From Hymenobacter siberiensis (GTDB lineage Bacteria; Bacteroidota; Bacteroidia; Cytophagales; Hymenobacteraceae), in NCBI RefSeq assembly GCF_018967845.1, contig NZ_JAHLZZ010000001.1, positions 1,674,001 through 1,738,000 of the forward strand: a DNA stretch of 64,000 nucleotides, written 5' to 3'. Under the pieces are notes generated by a model that had not been told where the DNA came from, made no database searches, and saw only the letters and a list, made by a program, of their open reading frames with translations. Shown here in pieces: positions 17,606-26,434 of the stretch (the first letter of the stretch is position 1; each line of letters opens with the position of its first letter). A program made the position numbers and the translations under genes.

Positions 17606-18283
17606 ATGAACTTCAAATTGCTCGGTCTGATGGCCGCCGCCGCACTGGCTACCGCTTCCTGCACGCAGGACAAAAAAGTCGAAACCACCACCACGACCAC
17701 GCCGGACGCTACGGTAACCACCACCACCACCACCACCACCACCGTCGACACGATGGCCGCTTACGACGACGCCCGCCGCATGGCCGCCCGCGTGGCCGAA
17801 GACCTCAAGCTGACCGACACTGTGGTGGTCACGCGCATCGAGAAAACCTACTACACCCGGGGCCGCAAGCTGAACGCCCTGCAGACCCAGTACGCTACGG
17901 ATACCACCGGCCGCTACGCCGCCATCCGCCAGGTAAACGACGAGGCGGATAACACCATCCGCACCGACCTGAACAGCCCGGACTACTATAACACCTACTC
18001 CTCGAACCGCGCCAACTACGGCGACGGCCCCTACTCGCTGACCCCCGGCACGGTAATCACCACCACAACCACTGCCGGCCGCACCGGCAGCAGCGTGGGC
18101 CAGGGCTCGGGCGTGAAGAAGCTGGAAAACCAGAACGACGGCGACCACAAAGTGAAGTACGAAAACGGCGCTAAAATCAAGCGCAGTGACGATGGCTCGG
18201 TGAAAATCAAGCGCGCCGACGGCACGAAGATTAAAATCGACGAAAACGGTAACCGCACCGTGAAAAAAGGCTTGTTCAAGTAG
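17606..18283 (+). CDS. Thr-rich lipoprotein of unknown function
   Basis: 225 aa from ATG 17606. A lipoprotein signal ends in the Ala-Ser-Cys box at residue about 18. Two poly-Thr runs follow (about residues 26-46), encoded by a tract of ACC/ACG codons. A helical middle part contains AARVAEDLKLTDTVV, which resembles the LTxxQ/Spy-type helix of envelope-stress proteins. The C-terminus has short repeats of a Lys-x-Lys-Arg-x-Asp-Gly type. It is probably outer-membrane anchored. A 27-bp inverted repeat and a terminator follow. Confidence 0.75.
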   Translation: MNFKLLGLMAAAALATASCTQDKKVETTTTTTPDATVTTTTTTTTTVDTMAAYDDARRMAARVAEDLKLTDTVVVTRIEKTYYTRGRKLNALQTQYATDTTGRYAAIRQVNDEADNTIRTDLNSPDYYNTYSSNRANYGDGPYSLTPGTVITTTTTAGRTGSSVGQGSGVKKLENQNDGDHKVKYENGAKIKRSDDGSVKIKRADGTKIKIDENGNRTVKKGLFK

Positions 18284-18292
18284 GCCGGAATT

Positions 18293-18366
18293 GTCATTCC
18301 GATGCGGGAGGAATCTGGTAAATTCGTCCAACTGTGTAAACCAGATTCCTCCCGCGTCGGAATGAC
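18293..18366. repeat. Intergenic inverted repeat (GTCATTCCGA class)
   Basis: Arms 18293-18319 and 18340-18366 are 27 bases each with one mismatch, starting GTCATTCCGA and ending with its complement. It follows a stop codon by nine bases. Its outer GTCAT resembles the GTCATCCTGAG repeat at 49942-50045, which suggests a related repetitive family. Confidence 0.85.
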
Positions 18367-18368
18367 AG

Positions 18369-18418
18369 GCCCACAAAAAAAATCCGCTCCAAATCAGGAG
18401 TGGGATTTTTTTGTGGGC
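18369..18418. terminator. Bidirectional terminator
   Basis: An A-rich and GC-containing arm (GCCCACAAAAAAAATCC with GCTCC) pairs with GGAG and GGGATTTTTTTGTGGGC. The A tract on one side and T tract on the other make it usable from both strands. It lies between the + strand lipoprotein and the - strand DinB gene. Confidence 0.8.
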
Positions 18419-18421
18419 TAC

Positions 18422-18904
18422 TCAATGATTGATAATCTGCCGGATATGGTGCTCCAGGTGCAGCACGTAGTCGGCAATGAGCCAGTGCAGGGTGACGGGG
18501 TTGGCGTTGAGCGAGAGGCACTCGTGGTCGAGCAGGGCCTCGGGCAGGCGGGCCAGCAGGTGCAGAATCTGATGGTTGAGGCTGGTCCAGAGCGCGAGCA
18601 GCTCGATGGCCGGGCGGTGCTGGTAGGCCCCGATGCGCACCCAGGCTTCCTGGTCGTAGGGTTCGAGGCGGAGCGGGGGCGGGGCGAGCTGCGCCGTCAC
18701 AAAGCGCTGGTAGTTATGCGTGGCTGAGTCGATGAGGTGACCCAGGATTTCCTTGCGGCTCCAGCGGCCGGGGCCGGGTAGCTCCACCAGCTCAGCCTCG
18801 GCAAAGGTGGGCCAGTGGCGGCCCAGCAGGGCCAGCTGCCGGGTAAGCTCGGCCTGGCAGGTAGTCAGGTCCGGGTTGGGAAAACTGGAAAGAAAATCAG
18901 GCAT
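18422..18904 (-). CDS. DinB-superfamily protein
   Basis: 160 aa from ATG 18904. The four-helix DinB layout is visible with the metal-ligand candidates His in HLIDSATH (about residues 49-56) and the C-terminal HLEHHIRQI. The WSRKEILGHLIDSA phrase is typical of DinB_2 proteins, which include thiol-dependent S-transferases and uncharacterised metal proteins. The N-terminal residues before Met-Pro-Asp in the longer frame were dropped as non-family. The exact substrate is unknown. It lies 80 bases below the PAP2 gene on the same strand. Confidence 0.88.
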   Translation of the reverse strand: MPDFLSSFPNPDLTTCQAELTRQLALLGRHWPTFAEAELVELPGPGRWSRKEILGHLIDSATHNYQRFVTAQLAPPPLRLEPYDQEAWVRIGAYQHRPAIELLALWTSLNHQILHLLARLPEALLDHECLSLNANPVTLHWLIADYVLHLEHHIRQIINH

Positions 18905-18984
18905 AGAATAGCGGATTAAAAAGAACGCAGGCCAGCGCCGGGTCAATAATCAACGATAAAAGCCGTCGATTGGGATTGCGGGGC

Positions 18985-20187
18985 TCAGAGGCGCAGCGAC
19001 CAGCTGGCCCCCGTGAACGGCCCGTAGGCGTAGGGCGAAAACAAGCCCCGGCGATACCACGGCTTGGGGTGCGACAGCAGCCGGAAGCCAGTGCCGTGTA
19101 CGGTTGGGTCGGTGGCCTCGGGCTGCTCGACGCGGGTGCGGCCGTTGCGCACCGCAATTTTGGCAAATGCGTAGCCCAGTGCGATGCCCACCGGGTAGTC
19201 GGAGGCCCAGTGCACGCCGTTGTTGAGCATGGAGTAGCCCAGCAGGCCCATCAGGCCGTAGCCCACGGGCCGGATGAAGTGGTATTCGGGGTAGTTTTCG
19301 GCGATAACCGTGACCGTGGCCATGGCCGTGGCCAGGTGGCCGGTGGGGAAGGCGTCGTAGTTCGGGACGAAGTTCTGGTAGGTGTTGTACGACGGAAACA
19401 GGTGCCACTCGCCCCGTTCCTTAGTGGCCACGTAGGGGCTTTGACGGCCGGTGAGGCGCTTCATGGTTTGCACCACCAGGCCGGTGCTGAAAATGGCCTC
19501 GCCCAGCTGGCTGGAGGTACGTAGGGCCCGGTTGTCCTTTTTAATGCCGCCGTAAATCCAGAAGCTGCTGGCCACGGTGAGGTGCGTCCAGCCATCGCCG
19601 AGGAAGTAAAACGTGCTGTTGAGGTTGTCGGGCACGTTGAACTCGAAGGGTAAATTGGCCGAGCCCACGCTGAAGGGAATATAAATCAACGTTTTCTGGG
19701 TGCTGGCCGCTTTCAGGCCAATGCGCTTGCCCACATCCTGGCTCCAGTCGACGAGGTACTGGTCGGCCACCCACAGCGCCACCGAGCCGGCCGCCAGCTC
19801 AATAAGTGTTTCCTTGTTCTCCTTGCGGAACGCGAAGCCGGGAAACTGCCCCAAATCGCGCGGAATGTGGTAGGCCCACTCGAAGGGTTTGGGCTTGTCG
19901 TAGTGCCAGGTCACGCCCGGGGCCACGGTGTAGTCGGTGATGCGGCCCTTGGCGTCGCGCGGGTGGATGTGCGGCAGCGAGTCCATCGGCAGGGGCGTCA
20001 GGCGGGTCGGCTTCGGCTTCTGGGCTTCGGCGGCCAGCGTGTCGGCTGGCAGGGCAGTGGCAATGGCCGAATCCGCAGCTGGCGCTGCCAGCTCCCGGGC
20101 CTGCGCAGGGCCGGCCGAATGGGCCAGCAGGGGAACGAGCAGCGCAAAAAACAGCCGCGAAGTGCGGCGGGGATAAAGAGAAATCAC
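18985..20187 (-). CDS. PAP2-family phosphatase with long N-terminal region
   Basis: 400 aa with a signal peptide. The phosphatidic-acid-phosphatase motifs are in the C-terminal half: KRLTGRQSP, PTGH and NNGVHWASDYPVG, corresponding to the Kx6RP, PSGH and Rx5HxxxD motifs. The Ser of PSGH is replaced by Thr, and the Arg of the third motif by Asn. The first 150 residues are Ala/Pro-rich followed by an outer-membrane-type region. Likely a periplasmic or outer-membrane lipid phosphatase; the motif changes leave activity open. A TACCTTTG element lies 105 bases upstream. Confidence 0.88.
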   Translation of the reverse strand: MISLYPRRTSRLFFALLVPLLAHSAGPAQARELAAPAADSAIATALPADTLAAEAQKPKPTRLTPLPMDSLPHIHPRDAKGRITDYTVAPGVTWHYDKPKPFEWAYHIPRDLGQFPGFAFRKENKETLIELAAGSVALWVADQYLVDWSQDVGKRIGLKAASTQKTLIYIPFSVGSANLPFEFNVPDNLNSTFYFLGDGWTHLTVASSFWIYGGIKKDNRALRTSSQLGEAIFSTGLVVQTMKRLTGRQSPYVATKERGEWHLFPSYNTYQNFVPNYDAFPTGHLATAMATVTVIAENYPEYHFIRPVGYGLMGLLGYSMLNNGVHWASDYPVGIALGYAFAKIAVRNGRTRVEQPEATDPTVHGTGFRLLSHPKPWYRRGLFSPYAYGPFTGASWSLRL

Positions 20188-20291
20188 GAAAAAAAGTACC
20201 AGTAATATCAGCGGGCCGGGCCGGATTTAGCGCCGGCGAGGCGGGTGGTATAGAATGAAAAAACGCGGACCGGAGCCCAAATAGTAAGCCG

Positions 20292-20299
20292 CAAAGGTA
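20292..20299 (-). promoter_or_regulatory. TACCTTTG -7 element for the PAP2 gene
   Basis: An exact TACCTTTG on the - strand, about 105 bases upstream of the PAP2 start, in the divergent region shared with the aldehyde dehydrogenase gene. Confidence 0.45.
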
Positions 20300-20422
20300 A
20301 TACCTACTTAACGTTGGATATACCGGCAGCCCAAAACCGACTGCACAGACGCATGGCTACCCGAAATGTTGTGCAAGCCGCGTATCTTTCTGCGGGACTG
20401 GCCACGAAGGCTGGTGCAACTA

Positions 20423-21901
20423 ATGGCGATTATCATGCAACCTGCTGTTTTAGTGAATAATGCTGCCGAAGTGCCCGGCGCTGCCGCAAAGCCGGCCAAC
20501 GAGTTTCAGGCGCAGTTTGATGCCCTGCGCCTGCGCACGCCCGCCCTGCGCGCCGAGGACGTGGCGGCCCGCCGCGCCCGCCTGCAAAAGCTCAGCAGCT
20601 GGCTGCACGCGCACCGCACCGACATTCAGCAGGCGCTTCTCACCGATTTTCGCAAGCCCACGGCCGAAACTGACTTAACGGAAATCTGGACCTCGCTGGT
20701 CGAGCTCAAGCACACCAGCAGCCACCTCAAAAAGTGGATGGCCCCGCGCAAAGTGGGCGCGAGCATGGCCCTGCTGGGCACCCGCTCCTGGGTGCAGGTG
20801 GAGCCCAAGGGCGTGGTGCTCATCATCGCACCCTGGAACTACCCGTTTTACTTGGCCGTGGGGCCGCTGATATCGGCCATCGCGGCCGGCAACGCCGTGG
20901 TCATCAAGCCCGCCGAGCAGACGCCCGCTACCTCCGCGCTGCTGCGCCAGCTGTGCAAAGACCTGTTCCGGCCCGATGAAGTGCTGTTGCTGGAAGGCGG
21001 CAAGGAAACCGCCACCGAGCTGCTGAAGCTGCCCTGGGACCATATCTTCTTCACCGGCAGCCCGGCGGTGGGCAAGATTGTGATGCGCGCCGCGGCCGAG
21101 CACCTTTCGGGCCTGACGCTGGAGCTGGGCGGCAAAAACCCCGCCGTGGTGGACGCCACCGCCGACCTGCGCGACGCGGCCGAGAAAATCGTGTGGGGCA
21201 AGTTCCTCAACAACGGCCAGACCTGCGTGGCCCCCGACTACCTGCTAGTGCAGGAAAGCGTGCAGCCCGCGCTGCTCACGGAGCTCACGGCCGCCATTCA
21301 GCGGGCCTACAACCCGGCCGGGGCCGGCATCGAGCAGTCCGATTCGCTGGCCCGCATCGTGAACGGGCAGCACTTCGCCCGCCTCGCCGGCCTGCTCGAA
21401 GATGCCCTGGTCCAGGGCGCTACCGTGGTCACGGGTGGCACCCTGGACCAGGGCCAGAACTACATCGAGCCCACCATTCTGACCAACGTGCCGGCCACGG
21501 CCCGCGTGCTGGAAGAGGAGATTTTTGGCCCGCTGCTGCCCGTGCTCACTTTCAAAAACCTGAGCGAAACGGCCGCTTACGTTAATGCCCGCCTTAAGCC
21601 GTTGGCGCAGTACGTGTTCACTACCAGCGCCGAAAACCGCCGCTACCTGCTCGACAACATTTCGGCCGGTGGCGCGGGTGTGAACGAAACCGTGCTGCAC
21701 TTCGCTCACCCCGAGCTGCCCACCGGCGGCGTGGGCAACTCCGGCCTCGGCAAGGCGCACGGCTACGCCGGCTTCCTGGCGTTCAGCAACGAGAAGGGGG
21801 TGATGCGGCAGCGCGTGGGCTTCACCGGCATCAAGGCCATGTACCCGCCTTACACGAGCCGTGTGAAGAAGCTGGTGGCGCTGCTGGTGAAATACTTGTA
21901 A
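20423..21901 (+). CDS. Aldehyde dehydrogenase, class 3-like
   Basis: 492 aa from ATG 20423; ATG 20435 is an equally good alternative. It oxidises aldehydes to acids with NAD(P)+. Conserved elements are PWNYPFYLAVGPLISAIAAGN, shown here only in part as PWNYPFYLAVGPL (about residue 135), FTGSPAVGK, the Glu motif LELGGKNPAVV, and the catalytic Cys in NNGQTCVAPDYLLV. This spacing and the absence of an extra N-terminal strand fit ALDH3/YwdH-like fatty-aldehyde dehydrogenases. TATCTTTC at 20383 may be its -7 element. Confidence 0.95.
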   Translation: MAIIMQPAVLVNNAAEVPGAAAKPANEFQAQFDALRLRTPALRAEDVAARRARLQKLSSWLHAHRTDIQQALLTDFRKPTAETDLTEIWTSLVELKHTSSHLKKWMAPRKVGASMALLGTRSWVQVEPKGVVLIIAPWNYPFYLAVGPLISAIAAGNAVVIKPAEQTPATSALLRQLCKDLFRPDEVLLLEGGKETATELLKLPWDHIFFTGSPAVGKIVMRAAAEHLSGLTLELGGKNPAVVDATADLRDAAEKIVWGKFLNNGQTCVAPDYLLVQESVQPALLTELTAAIQRAYNPAGAGIEQSDSLARIVNGQHFARLAGLLEDALVQGATVVTGGTLDQGQNYIEPTILTNVPATARVLEEEIFGPLLPVLTFKNLSETAAYVNARLKPLAQYVFTTSAENRRYLLDNISAGGAGVNETVLHFAHPELPTGGVGNSGLGKAHGYAGFLAFSNEKGVMRQRVGFTGIKAMYPPYTSRVKKLVALLVKYL

Positions 21902-21918
21902 AAAAAGTGCCTGCTTTG

Positions 21919-22051
21919 CTCTTTCGGGGTTGTACTCCGAAAGCCTACTCTGCCGGGGGGCTTGTAGCCCCCAACGTTGGGTAACTGCTGCCGTGCGGGG
22001 GCGGAGTGCAACTCCGCGGCCGGGGGCTTTCGGAGTGCAACTCCGAAAGAG
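21919..22051. repeat. Nested inverted repeats (TTTCGGAGT class)
   Basis: Outer arms 21919-21945 and 22025-22051 pair with two mismatches. Each arm is itself a near-palindrome of the form CTTTCGGAGT...ACTCCGAAAG. A smaller GCGGAGTGCAACTCCGC palindrome lies inside near 22002-22020. Related sequence occurs at 61444-61478 and, decayed, near 62110-62137. Confidence 0.8.
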
Positions 22052-22102
22052 CGGGGAAACGGTTCAGAAGCAGCAGGTTGCTTTTTCGGTGGTCAGGGAT
22101 GA

Positions 22103-22792
22103 ATGGGCATGATGGTTTCCCGATTTTTATATGGTAGCTGGCTGGTTGGGGCCGGCCTGCTTCTGACGGCTTGTGATGAGGGGCTGGAGGTGCGTTTTGC
22201 GCAGCCATTTCCGGCCCAGGCAGCCGATATGGCAGTTTTTCCGGCTCGGGACCGGGCCGTGTACACGGCTCAGGATTCGAGCAAGTCGCTGTGCATTGGC
22301 CGCACGGCCGTGTGGCGGCAGGAGCTGCAAACCCAACTGCTCAGTCGGCATGAACTGGAATTGGCAAAGCACCGCCTTCGGGCCGATTCTACTTATGAGC
22401 AGGACGGACATCTGCACTCCCTGCGCCTGATGGGCCGGGATTCGGTGCGCGACAGCTGGCTCTGGACCGATACCATTTTCACGCTTACCGGCCCGGACGC
22501 GGGCAAGCTGCGCCGCTTTCAGGGCCGCTATTACCTGAACCAACCCACCGACTCCGGCAATAAATGGCGAGTCGAACGGTTGGAGATTGATGGCTGGTGC
22601 GTCAGGTGGCAAACCTTTGGTAAGGATACCCTGCGCCTGCTGGCGCTGGAGCCCGCCACCGTGCACTACCAGCGCCAGCACGGTGCCCTGACTTCTTTTA
22701 AGCTCACGCCCGAGCCGGGTGCGCAAATGCGCCGCGTAGGTCGCTACGCCGGGCTATGGGAAACGGTGGAACAGTATCAGCGCCGGCACTGA
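22103..22792 (+). CDS. Lipoprotein of unknown function
   Basis: 229 aa; a lipobox LLTAC places the lipidated Cys near residue 24, so it should be membrane-anchored on the periplasmic or outer-membrane side. The mature part is a mixture of strands with many Arg and Trp, including a WRVERLEIDGWCVRWQTFG stretch suggestive of a small beta-sandwich. No family is recognised. It stands alone between the nested repeats and a convergent Spy-like lipoprotein. Confidence 0.7.
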   Translation: MGMMVSRFLYGSWLVGAGLLLTACDEGLEVRFAQPFPAQAADMAVFPARDRAVYTAQDSSKSLCIGRTAVWRQELQTQLLSRHELELAKHRLRADSTYEQDGHLHSLRLMGRDSVRDSWLWTDTIFTLTGPDAGKLRRFQGRYYLNQPTDSGNKWRVERLEIDGWCVRWQTFGKDTLRLLALEPATVHYQRQHGALTSFKLTPEPGAQMRRVGRYAGLWETVEQYQRRH

Positions 22793-22870
22793 CGGGAGGC
22801 CCAATGGAAGAGCCGCGACGCCTGCCGCTGGCCGATATGTACGACGATACTGACGTGGCCTCGCTGCTTG

Positions 22871-23281
22871 CTACTTCTGGCGCTGTTGCATCTCAGCGGC
22901 CATTTTGCGCTGGTTGGCGATGAACTGTTTGAACTTGGTAGGGCCCAGGGTCTGCTGCAGCTCGCGCTGGGAAGTGGCATTGATTCGCTTCTGCTCGGCC
23001 AGCAATTGCGGGGATTTGGGTGGGAATTTTTCCTTGGCGGCGTTGGCCTGCGTCACGGTGTTGCTGAGGATGCTGCGGACCCGGCCGGTTTGCTCGGGGG
23101 TGAGCTGGAGGTCGGTGGCCATCACGTCGGCGAGGTCGCGGGCGGCGGTGGGGGGCGTGGGCGAGTCGGCGGTCCGCACGGTTTCGACGACGGGCGCGGG
23201 CTTGTCGCGGTGATGGAAGATGGAGCAGCTGGCGGCGGTCAAACTCAACGACAGCACCACGGCAAAACGAACTGGACGCAT
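22871..23281 (-). CDS. Spy/CpxP-like lipoprotein
   Basis: 136 aa from ATG 23281, chosen to begin at the signal peptide. A lipobox Ala-Ala-Ser-Cys is near residue 18. The phrase LQLTPEQTGRVRSIL matches the LTxxQ helix of Spy/CpxP-type periplasmic chaperones, followed by a Lys/Gln-rich helical hairpin with LGPTKFKQF. Such proteins buffer misfolded envelope proteins or metal stress. No two-component system is adjacent. Confidence 0.75.
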   Translation of the reverse strand: MRPVRFAVVLSLSLTAASCSIFHHRDKPAPVVETVRTADSPTPPTAARDLADVMATDLQLTPEQTGRVRSILSNTVTQANAAKEKFPPKSPQLLAEQKRINATSQRELQQTLGPTKFKQFIANQRKMAAEMQQRQK

Positions 23282-23353
23282 AAGAAGCGGGAATAGCAAT
23301 ATTCCAACCAGTACGGAAGAAAGGGCCGTAAGGTCCATTCAGCCCCAAAAAAC

Positions 23354-24224
23354 TCAGCGTTGGAACACCGTCAGAATCGTCATGCCATCAACCCGGATAT
23401 CGTGCACCGGCGTGCCAAACTGCGGCTCATACGGCCAGGGATGCCAGCGGTAGATGCCCAGAAAGTACCGGGCCTGCGCGTGGGGCACGAAGCGCAACCG
23501 GGCGCGCTGGGCAGCCGGGAGCAGCAGCGAATTATTGTACAGGATAATTTTCTGGGGCAGTGTATCGCTGACGGCTACGGTGGCACCGGGGTCGTGGGCC
23601 AGTACCCAGGCCAGCCCGTCGCGGCCCGCCGCGCCCCAGTAGTCGCGCTCGAACAGGCTGCCGGCCACCGGCCCGGGCATAAAGCTGAAGTAGCCGTATT
23701 GGTACGGATGGTCGTGCATCTGCCGAAAAATCGTGTGCGCCATGCCCACCGCCAGCAGCCCGCCCGCCAGCAGCCCGCCCGCCAGCAGCCCGCCCGCCAG
23801 CAGCCCGCCCGCCAGCAGCCCGCCCGCCAGCAGCCCGCCCGCCAGCCAGCCCCAGCCGGTACACGGCCCATACCCCGGCCACGAATACGCCGAAGGTGAG
23901 CAGGTGCCGCATCCAGCCGGCCCCGCGTGGGTCGTGGCGGAAAAAGGCGATTTCGAGCCCCGCCAGCAGCATCTGGAACACCGGGCCGTGGTCGGCATCG
24001 CCGTGGGTAGCCAGCTCGTGGATGCCTGCGAAGTGGCCGGCGGCCAGCACCTGTGGGGCTACCAGTTGGGCCACGTAGCGTAGGCTCATGTAGCCCACCA
24101 TACGGTCGGCGCGCTCGTCCCAGCCCATGCCGTAGTCGCGTACCAGCAGCGGCCCTAGCAGCAGCAGAATCCCGAAAAACAGGCCGGTCGCAATCCGCCG
24201 TTTGGTATCGTCAAGCTTACCCAT
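23354..24224 (-). pseudogene. PMT/GT-C-like membrane protein, internally deleted and frameshifted
   Basis: The first about 125 codons (frame from ATG 24224) give a glycosyltransferase-like N-terminus with LLVRDYGMGWDERADRM in place of the catalytic Asp loop of GT-C proteins. The last about 130 codons, in another frame, give a C-terminus with HPYQYGYFSFM and FERDYWGAAGRDGLAW, the typical end of PMT-like proteins. GT-C proteins are usually 500-600 aa. Here the middle helices are missing and replaced by six 15-bp repeats at 23751-23840, next to the frame change. I take it as inactive. An intact TACCTTTG element lies upstream. Confidence 0.75.
23751..23840. repeat. Six tandem copies of a 15-bp minisatellite
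   Basis: Six exact copies of GCCAGCAGCCCGCCC run back to back and are followed by a diverged copy. All three frames stay open through the array, and the unit length keeps frame when copies are gained or lost. On the - strand one frame encodes Leu-Leu-Ala-Gly-Gly repeats. The reading frame of the host gene differs on the two sides of the array. Confidence 0.95.
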
Positions 24225-24244
24225 GAAGTGCCTAAAATCGGCTC

Positions 24245-24252
24245 CAAAGGTA
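24245..24252 (-). promoter_or_regulatory. TACCTTTG -7 element upstream of the broken PMT-like gene
   Basis: An exact TACCTTTG on the - strand lies about 20 bases before ATG 24224, implying a very short leader. The promoter seems to have outlived the gene. Confidence 0.45.
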
Positions 24253-24269
24253 AAGCCCGGCGGGGTGCA

Positions 24270-26276
24270 TCAGGCCATGGCCGCCGCCTGTGCCTCCACC
24301 GGCCGGCTGGCTTTCAGGCCCTGGGCCGTGAAGTGGGCCAGCGCCATGATGGTGAGCATGGGATTCACGCCGCTGCACGCCGGGAAGGCCGAGCCGTCGG
24401 CCACGAACAGGCCCTGCACCTCCACGGTTTCGCCGTTGAGCTTGAGGGGGTGGGTGGCGGCGTCGCCGCCCATGCGGCAGGTGCTCATCTGGTGGGCGCT
24501 GTAGAGGCCGAACTGGTTGGATTTCCAGCTCAGGTGCGGGAGCTCGTCGAGCACTTCGGGGTTTTGGAGCACGCTGTCTTTGGTGAGCAGCGTGGGCAGG
24601 GTGCCGTGGGGCAGATATACTTTTTCGGCCCCGGCCGCGACGTGGATTTGGGCGGCGGCGCGCACGCCTTCCAGCATATTGGCCCGGTCAAAATCCGACA
24701 GCGTGTAGTCAATCAGCGCCGCGCCGTTTTTGTCGATGCTTACCCGGCCGCCGTCGCGGTCGCGGGTGAGCACGATGAACGAGCCGAGCTGGTCGGCATC
24801 GCGCAGCAGCTCGTGGTGTTGGCGGCCCGAAAGCCAGGGTAGCACCATGCTCAGCAGGCCGGGGTGGGTGGGGGGCGTTTCGAGCTTGGCGCCGAAGTTG
24901 GTGCCGTGCAGCATGGTGTAGGTGTCGTTCACCACGCTCATGCTGGGGCCGTGCCAGGAGTTCATGGGGTGGGGGTAGCGGGCCCCTACCACTACGGTGG
25001 GGTGCAGGTGCAGGTGGCGGCCCAGGTGCGGGTGCTTCAGGCCGGAGCGCAGTAGCAGCGCGGGCGTCTGGATGGCCCCGCCGGCCACTACCACGCGCCT
25101 GGCTTTCACATTGATGTGTATTTGACGGCCGTCGGCGGTAGTGTGCACGGCCACCGCGCCGGTAGCGCAGCCCTGGCTGATGGTCACGCGGTCTACTTTG
25201 GTGTCGGCCAGAATACGAGCTCCGTGCTCGAAAGCGGTGAGCAAATAGGTGTTCAGCGTGCCCTGCTTGATGCCGTGGGCATCGCCCAGCGAGGTGTAGC
25301 CCAAGCTGCGGAAGTGCGCGTCGGAATCGGTGAGGCCCTTTTCGTTGCGCGGAATCAGCTTCACTTCCTGGCCCAGCTTGGTCGAGCCGTCCCACAGGGC
25401 CTGGTTCTGGCCGTTGTGGCGGGCGTAGTTGGTATTCACGCCAATGGTGCGGGCCACGGCGTTGATGCTTTCCTTGAATTCGAGGGTGGTGAAGTGGGGC
25501 GCGTCGTGTTCGCGGGCCCACTCCTGCAGCACGTAATCGGGGGTGCGGAAGGCCCCAGCCCAGTTCACGGTGGTGCCGCCCCCCAGGCAGGAGCCGGCCA
25601 GAATGCCGATGCTGCCGTCCTGGGTGCTGAGGGTGCCTTTGGCGTCGTAGAGCGTGCCCAGCATGTCGGCTTCGCGCTGGGTGAAGTCGCAGCCGTGGCA
25701 GTAAGGGCCTTTTTCGATGACCAGCACATCGAAGCCGGCCTCGGCCAGCTCGCCGGCCACCACGCCGCCGCCCGCGCCGCTGCCAATTACCAGCACATCG
25801 CACTCGTAAACAGTGTCTTCGGTGGGGTGCAGGGTGTGGATGGGCTTGGGCGAGTCCACGGGCTGCTCATCGGGGCCGGGGTATCCCACGAAGCCCCAGG
25901 CGGCCGGTACTTCGGCCATGCTGCCGCCGTAGTATAGCAGCACGCACAGCTTGCGCAAGGCGTTGAAGCCCTTGCGTAGCTGCGGTAGCTTGCTGCCCGC
26001 CCAGCTTTGCAGCAGGTGCTCGCGCTGCCCGGTATCGAGCTTGCGAAACGGTTTCAGCGGCCCGAACCAAGTGAGGCCGAGCACCGGCTTTTCCAGCAAA
26101 TCGAGCAGCTGGCCAAATTCGGCCTGCGCCCCTTCCGGCTGCTCCCGAATGGCGGCCTCCAGCTTCTCCAGGCTCACGCCGGCCGAGCCGGAGGGACTGC
26201 CATCGGGCAGCGGCGGAATAAAGGTGTCGGCCAGGGCCAGAAGGACGGCGGAGCGAGCGGGGGTGAGCGAGAACAT
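24270..26276 (-). CDS. GMC-family FAD oxidoreductase (long-chain alcohol oxidase-like)
   Basis: 668 aa from ATG 26276. An N-terminal helical region of about 150 residues precedes the FAD Rossmann motif DVLVIGSGAGGGVVAGELA (about 160-180). The GMC signature SCLGGGTTVNWAG follows, and the C-terminal substrate/FAD region carries the active-site His in YSAHQMSTCRMG and Asn in GVNPMLTIMALA. The N-terminal extension and the GGGTTVNW form match plant/fungal FAO-like alcohol oxidases and their bacterial relatives. Substrate unknown; a role in lipid or terpene alcohol oxidation is possible. Confidence 0.93.
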   Translation of the reverse strand: MFSLTPARSAVLLALADTFIPPLPDGSPSGSAGVSLEKLEAAIREQPEGAQAEFGQLLDLLEKPVLGLTWFGPLKPFRKLDTGQREHLLQSWAGSKLPQLRKGFNALRKLCVLLYYGGSMAEVPAAWGFVGYPGPDEQPVDSPKPIHTLHPTEDTVYECDVLVIGSGAGGGVVAGELAEAGFDVLVIEKGPYCHGCDFTQREADMLGTLYDAKGTLSTQDGSIGILAGSCLGGGTTVNWAGAFRTPDYVLQEWAREHDAPHFTTLEFKESINAVARTIGVNTNYARHNGQNQALWDGSTKLGQEVKLIPRNEKGLTDSDAHFRSLGYTSLGDAHGIKQGTLNTYLLTAFEHGARILADTKVDRVTISQGCATGAVAVHTTADGRQIHINVKARRVVVAGGAIQTPALLLRSGLKHPHLGRHLHLHPTVVVGARYPHPMNSWHGPSMSVVNDTYTMLHGTNFGAKLETPPTHPGLLSMVLPWLSGRQHHELLRDADQLGSFIVLTRDRDGGRVSIDKNGAALIDYTLSDFDRANMLEGVRAAAQIHVAAGAEKVYLPHGTLPTLLTKDSVLQNPEVLDELPHLSWKSNQFGLYSAHQMSTCRMGGDAATHPLKLNGETVEVQGLFVADGSAFPACSGVNPMLTIMALAHFTAQGLKASRPVEAQAAAMA

Positions 26277-26358
26277 ATGGTGGGAATTTGAGGTGGTAAA
26301 AGGTAAGGGTTTTTCGTGATATGTTAGGCGTGCCGAGTAATTATTGGGGTAGGATGGT

Positions 26359-26396
26359 AGAACGTCATGCCTCGGCTCCGCTCGGCATGACGTTCT
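26359..26396. repeat. Intergenic hairpin (AACGTCATGC class)
   Basis: Perfect 13-bp arms, AGAACGTCATGCC at 26359-26371 and its complement at 26384-26396, lie in the divergent region between the GMC oxidoreductase and the thioesterase genes. The same AGAACGTCATGC core opens the 28-bp repeat at 54967-55064. Confidence 0.8.
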
Positions 26397-26434
26397 GAAT
26401 ACCGACCTTTGTCGGCCCAAATACCCCGCTGCTC

